From: Rurimicrobium sp040387755
GTDB lineage: Bacteria; Bacteroidota; Bacteroidia; Chitinophagales; Chitinophagaceae
DNA length: 64,000 nt
Direction: 5' to 3'
Assembly: GCA_040387755.1 (NCBI GenBank)
Contig: JAZKDB010000003.1
Location: 62,001-126,000, forward strand
Numbering within the stretch: the stretch's first letter is position 1; the number at the start of each line of letters is the position of its first letter. Shown here piece by piece: positions 60,720-64,000 of the stretch. Under the pieces are notes generated by a model. That model worked only from the letters and a program-made list of their open reading frames with translations, had not been told where the DNA came from and searched no databases. A program made the position numbers and the translations under genes.

Positions 60720-61063
60720 AGCGAAGTAAATCAATAAATTCTTTGGTCTCATTATGGCGTTTTAACGAGGCTGTGTAAATCAGAGATTAAACGAAAAATT
60801 TATCATTTTATTATAAAAGTTCTTAAATGCACAAACTAAAGACCTGCATTGTATGGGGTTAAGAATTTTGCATAGAAATCTGAAATTAAATAAAGAACAA
60901 TGTGTTTTTGGTAAAAAAGGCAAAGAAATTCTAAACAGAATTTTTAGTGGCTTCAATCGCTGAAAGTATTGAAAATAAAAGCTCTTAACCCATTTTTGCC
61001 AAAACCGGCACTTAAAATAATCTTTGAAATAGAAGATTTTTTAAAAAAACGATGCACAAATAC
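60720..61063. other. AT-rich intergenic region between porU and gldJ
   Basis: Most of the ~470-base gap between the divergent genes. It is AT-rich and has no reading frame or RNA I can support. Its outer edges carry the promoter-like elements of porU and gldJ; the middle may hold regulatory sites, none recognised. Confidence 0.5.
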
Positions 61064-61094
61064 TTGACATTCTCAAAAACTTGCTCTACTATTG
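61064..61094 (+). promoter_or_regulatory. Promoter of gldJ
   Basis: TTG, a 20-base spacer and TACTATTG match the Bacteroidota consensus with one mismatch in the -7 box. The same bases also read as TTGACA-N17-TACTAT, very near the E. coli sigma-70 consensus. It would give a leader of about 50 bases to the ATG at 61151. Confidence 0.5.
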
Positions 61095-61150
61095 TAGGAC
61101 TTTTAACAATAAGTAGACTTAATTTAGTAGTAAATATTTTTCTCAGAATT

Positions 61151-62668
61151 ATGAAAAGAACACTCATTAGTATGAGCTTACTGTGCGTAGGAACAGTTAC
61201 GCTCTTATCTGCCTGCTCTTCCAACAAAGGTGGCGGTGTTTCTGGCAAAACTGGCTGGAATTACAACGATCCGAAACTTGGGGGTTTTGATGTGCCGAAT
61301 TATCCTGGCCAACAAACAGGTCCAGGTCTTGTATTTGTAGAAGGTGGTCGTTTTACAATGGGGCAAACAGAAGAAGATTTAGGCGATGAACACACAAGTA
61401 TTCCACGTACTGTTTCCGTTTCTTCATTTTATATGGATCAAACCGAAGTAGCGAACGTTCACTATCGTGAATATACCTATTGGATGGGTCGTGCATACTC
61501 TGCCGACTATCCGGATTTAGTAGCGCAAACATTACCTGACTCAACTGCTTGGAGAGATGCCTTGTCATACAATGAGCCAATGGTGGATTACTACTTCCGT
61601 CATGCTGCTTATAATAACTACCCCGTAGTTGGTGTTTCTTGGGAGCAAGCTAATAATTATTGTAAATGGCGTACTGACCGCGTTAATGAGTTAATCCTTA
61701 TTAAAAGTGGTAAGTTAAAGAAAAATCCAAATCAGGTTAATGAAGACGTTTATAATGACGAGTCTTACCTGAGCGGTCAATACGAAGGTATTGCTGGTGG
61801 TAACCGTAAAAAGGATTTTGACCCAAACGGTTCCGGAAAACGTAGTGTAAATTATTCAGATGGTATTTTCCTTCCTGCTTATCGCCTTCCTACAGAAGCT
61901 GAGTGGGAATATGCTGCTCTTGGATTAAAAGGTAACAATCCTGAACCCGCTACAAAACGTCGTCGTGGTGAAGAGGTTATCACTAATAGAAATACTTATC
62001 CATGGGGCGATCCAAACACTACTCGTTTTGGAATCCGCAATTCATACCAAGGAGAATTCCTTGCCAACTACAAACGTGGAGCAGGTGACAATATGGGTAT
62101 TGCCGGTGGCTTGAATGATAATGCAGACATTCCTTCCAATGTTGGTGCATTTATGCCTAACGCTCTTGGATTGTACAATATGGCTGGTAACGTTAGTGAG
62201 TGGGTATTGGATACTTACCGTCCTACATCTCATCAAGACGTAAATGACTTCCGTCCTTTCCGTGGTAATGTTTACAAAACTGCCGTTCGTAACCCGGAAG
62301 ATGGATCATTACAAGAGAAAGATTCTTTAGGTCAAATGACAAAACGTCAATTGGATTCTACAGAAGTTGCTCGTATGGGTAATAACTACCGTATGAAGAA
62401 ATCAGACGTACGTAGCTACAACGATGGTGATAGCATGTCTTTGTACTTCTATGATTACGGAAGAACATCTTTGATTAATGATGATACCAAAGTATATAAA
62501 GGTGGTTCTTGGGCCGATCGTGCTTATTGGTTGTCTCCAGGTACACGCCGCTTCATGCAAGCAGACAGATCAAGTTCTACTATCGGATTCCGTTGTGCAA
62601 TGGATCGTTTAGGTAGCCCTAACGGAACTCCAGGTAACATATTTTCTGGTAAAAGAAAAAAGAAATAA
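61151..62668 (+). CDS. gldJ: Gliding motility lipoprotein GldJ
   Basis: The start at 61151 gives 505 residues and a lipoprotein signal (VTLLSAC lipobox, MKRTLISMSLLC start); the longer frame to 61052 runs through the promoter region. The body is a formylglycine-enzyme-like (SUMF1) fold: GLVFVEGGRFTMGQTEED, SSFYMDQTEVANVHYREYTY, YPVVGVSWEQANNYCKWRTD, LPTEAEWEYAALG, NMAGNVSEWV and KGGSWADRAYWLSPGTRRF. GldJ stabilises the GldK/N and motor parts of gliding and T9SS machinery. GldK shares the fold; GldJ is chosen because it sits between porU/porV and murF as in Flavobacterium. It ends in a strong terminator. Confidence 0.92.
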   Translation: MKRTLISMSLLCVGTVTLLSACSSNKGGGVSGKTGWNYNDPKLGGFDVPNYPGQQTGPGLVFVEGGRFTMGQTEEDLGDEHTSIPRTVSVSSFYMDQTEVANVHYREYTYWMGRAYSADYPDLVAQTLPDSTAWRDALSYNEPMVDYYFRHAAYNNYPVVGVSWEQANNYCKWRTDRVNELILIKSGKLKKNPNQVNEDVYNDESYLSGQYEGIAGGNRKKDFDPNGSGKRSVNYSDGIFLPAYRLPTEAEWEYAALGLKGNNPEPATKRRRGEEVITNRNTYPWGDPNTTRFGIRNSYQGEFLANYKRGAGDNMGIAGGLNDNADIPSNVGAFMPNALGLYNMAGNVSEWVLDTYRPTSHQDVNDFRPFRGNVYKTAVRNPEDGSLQEKDSLGQMTKRQLDSTEVARMGNNYRMKKSDVRSYNDGDSMSLYFYDYGRTSLINDDTKVYKGGSWADRAYWLSPGTRRFMQADRSSSTIGFRCAMDRLGSPNGTPGNIFSGKRKKK

Positions 62669-62685
62669 AATTCTGAAAAAATAAT

Positions 62686-62719
62686 AAAAAACCCACCAAA
62701 CATTTGGTGGGTTTTTTAT
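62686..62719 (+). terminator. Terminator between gldJ and murF
   Basis: AAAAAACCCACCAAA pairs with TTTGGTGGGTTTTTT around a CA loop, 18 bases after the gldJ stop. Confidence 0.85.
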
Positions 62720-62746
62720 TTTTACAACAGCTAAACAGTAATACCC

Positions 62747-64000
62747 TTGACAACACAACAACTGTACGATATTTTTTTACGATACCCTTCTGTACAAACC
62801 GATACGCGAAAGATAAAATCCGGGGATCTTTTTTTTGCACTCAAAGGCCCATCATTTGATGGCAATACTTTTGCTCAACAGGCACTGGATTCGGGCGCTG
62901 CATATGCAATAGTAGATGATGCTGAATATGTTTTAAATGACCGATGCATTCTGACAGATGATGTGTTAACCACACTTCAGCAATTAGCTCGTTACCATCG
63001 GCAACAGTTCAGAATTCCTTTTATAGCTATTACTGGTTCCAATGGAAAAACGACATCAAAAGAATTAGTAACGGCTGTATTGAAACAAAAATTTGTAACT
63101 TATTCTACTGAAGGGAATTTAAATAATCATATAGGAGTGCCACTTACAATTTTAAGGATTAAAAGTGATGCACAAATGGCAGTTATAGAAATGGGAGCCA
63201 ATCATCAAAAAGAAATTGCTTCTTATTGCAAAATAGCATTACCCGATTATGCCGTGATTAATAATTGTGGGAAAGCTCATATTGAAGGCTTTGGAGGCTT
63301 AGAGGGAGTTCGAAAAGGCAAGGGTGAACTGTATGATTTTATCAGAGAAAATGGCGGTAGTATTTTTATTAATACAGACCTCGATTATTTGGAAGAAATG
63401 TCAAAAGGTATTGTTGACAGAATAACCTATGGCTCTCATAATGCAACATATTCCGGAACAATTATCCCTAACGATATGTTGCTGAATGTTGCAGTAAAAA
63501 TGCCAGAAGAATCTTTAGAAATTCAGTCTAATCTGGTTGGTGAATATAATCTCCCAAATGTAATGTTGGCTGTAGCAGTTGGTGCACATTTTGGTATCAG
63601 CGGGCAACAAATAAAGTCGGCTATCGAAGCGTATGAGCCAGACAACAGCCGCTCCCAATTTGTATCCAAAGGAACTAATAGTATCATTCTGGATGCCTAT
63701 AATGCTAATCCCACCAGCATGCGTGCTGCTGTCAGCAATTTCTCAAAACTTGAGGGCCATAAAATGCTTTGGCTAGGTGCCATGAAGGAAATGGGGAATG
63801 ATGAAGCCAAAGAACATCAGGAACTGGTTGATTTTATCGCGCAATGGAATTGGGAATCAGTAATATTGGTGGGCAAAGAATTTGAACCATTTAAAGGCGG
63901 TCATTTATGGTTTTTAAATTCAGATTTGGGAGCTGATTATATTCAACAAAACAAACCCCGTGAAACATTGATATTAATCAAGGGTTCACGGGGAAGTAAG
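62747..64000 (+). CDS. murF: UDP-N-acetylmuramoyl-tripeptide--D-alanyl-D-alanine ligase MurF (runs off the window end)
   Basis: At least 418 codons remain open to the right edge. The best start is TTG at 62747 (TTQQLYDIFL), since an in-frame stop lies 15 bases upstream and no ATG is near. Landmarks are VQTDTRKIKSGDLFFALKGP, the ATP site IAITGSNGKTTSKELV (~100), STEGNLNNHIGVPLTIL, the Mur signature VIEMGANHQKEI, INNCGKAHIEGFGG and LDAYNANPTSMRAAV. MurF adds D-Ala-D-Ala to the peptidoglycan precursor in the cytosol. The last codons (LILIKGSRGSK) lie close to the usual C-terminus, so little is missing. Confidence 0.95.
   Translation, partial: MTTQQLYDIFLRYPSVQTDTRKIKSGDLFFALKGPSFDGNTFAQQALDSGAAYAIVDDAEYVLNDRCILTDDVLTTLQQLARYHRQQFRIPFIAITGSNGKTTSKELVTAVLKQKFVTYSTEGNLNNHIGVPLTILRIKSDAQMAVIEMGANHQKEIASYCKIALPDYAVINNCGKAHIEGFGGLEGVRKGKGELYDFIRENGGSIFINTDLDYLEEMSKGIVDRITYGSHNATYSGTIIPNDMLLNVAVKMPEESLEIQSNLVGEYNLPNVMLAVAVGAHFGISGQQIKSAIEAYEPDNSRSQFVSKGTNSIILDAYNANPTSMRAAVSNFSKLEGHKMLWLGAMKEMGNDEAKEHQELVDFIAQWNWESVILVGKEFEPFKGGHLWFLNSDLGADYIQQNKPRETLILIKGSRGSK

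Noticed and set aside
1..64000. tRNA or rRNA genes
   Set aside because: I looked for tRNA-like GGTTCGAATCC arms and rRNA-like stretches in the gaps and saw none; without a covariance search a missed small RNA is possible.

Overview
The window looks like a chromosomal segment of a Bacteroidota bacterium, probably close to the Chitinophagaceae/Sphingobacteriia side. The main evidence is a type IX secretion and gliding set (porV, porU, gldJ, a PorP/SprF protein, two giant PKD proteins with gliding-type C-terminal domains, and a type A sorting domain), upstream boxes of the form TAnnTTTG instead of E. coli-type promoters, no obvious Shine-Dalgarno sequences, and several TTG/GTG starts. No tRNA, rRNA, CRISPR array, complete insertion sequence or prophage was seen. 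Almost all of the window reads as ordinary chromosome; the one eroded patch is about 1.95-2.7 kb.

Layout. 0-2.7 kb: 3' end of a secreted protein, a membrane-anchored TIR protein, then a debris zone with a truncated LytTR regulator and REP-like palindromes. 2.7-7.7 kb: groL/groS (minus), a peroxiredoxin, then ECF sigma factor, RskA-like anti-sigma factor and fasciclin protein. 7.8-16.7 kb: TonB-dependent receptor, glycosyltransferase, NAD(P)H-hydrate repair enzyme, OmpR-type regulator, priA, DUF2461. 16.7-27.5 kb (minus): two tandem adhesin-like giants of about 1,590 residues followed by PorP/SprF, one probable operon. 27.6-33.6 kb: kynureninase, histidine kinase, second ECF sigma factor overlapping a small membrane protein, PIF1-like helicase.

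33.6-42.3 kb: homocysteine methyltransferase (split MetH module), DinB-like protein, small membrane protein, PstS-like lipoprotein with an exported TPR protein, ATP synthase beta and epsilon, and an unrecognised polytopic membrane protein. 42.4-48.5 kb: hemW, an outer-membrane barrel, an MlaD-type MCE protein with an OstA/LptA-like protein (envelope lipid transport), nitroreductase and a DsbA/FrnE oxidoreductase. 48.6-52.7 kb: formyltransferase-fold enzyme and two overlapping glycosyltransferases, facing a GT-C mannosyltransferase-like protein, suggesting a small surface-glycan cluster. 52.8-55.5 kb (minus): a tiny Cys/Lys-rich exported peptide, then a CPBP protease-cdsA-psd phospholipid operon. 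55.6-64 kb: porV and porU (minus) divergent from gldJ and murF (plus; murF runs off the window end).

Functionally the secretion parts fit together. PorU/PorV process and attach T9SS cargo, GldJ belongs to the gliding/T9SS machinery, and the two giants plus PorP/SprF are plausible cargo with its outer-membrane partner. No clearly novel multi-gene system is evident. The best leads are the duplicated adhesin operon with a divergent aromatic/proline-rich central segment, the TIR-transmembrane-beta protein, the Cys/Lys-rich peptide, and a family of GATTTGAAAATTT repeats inside the groS-groL and atpD-atpC operons, forming a perfect hairpin in the latter.
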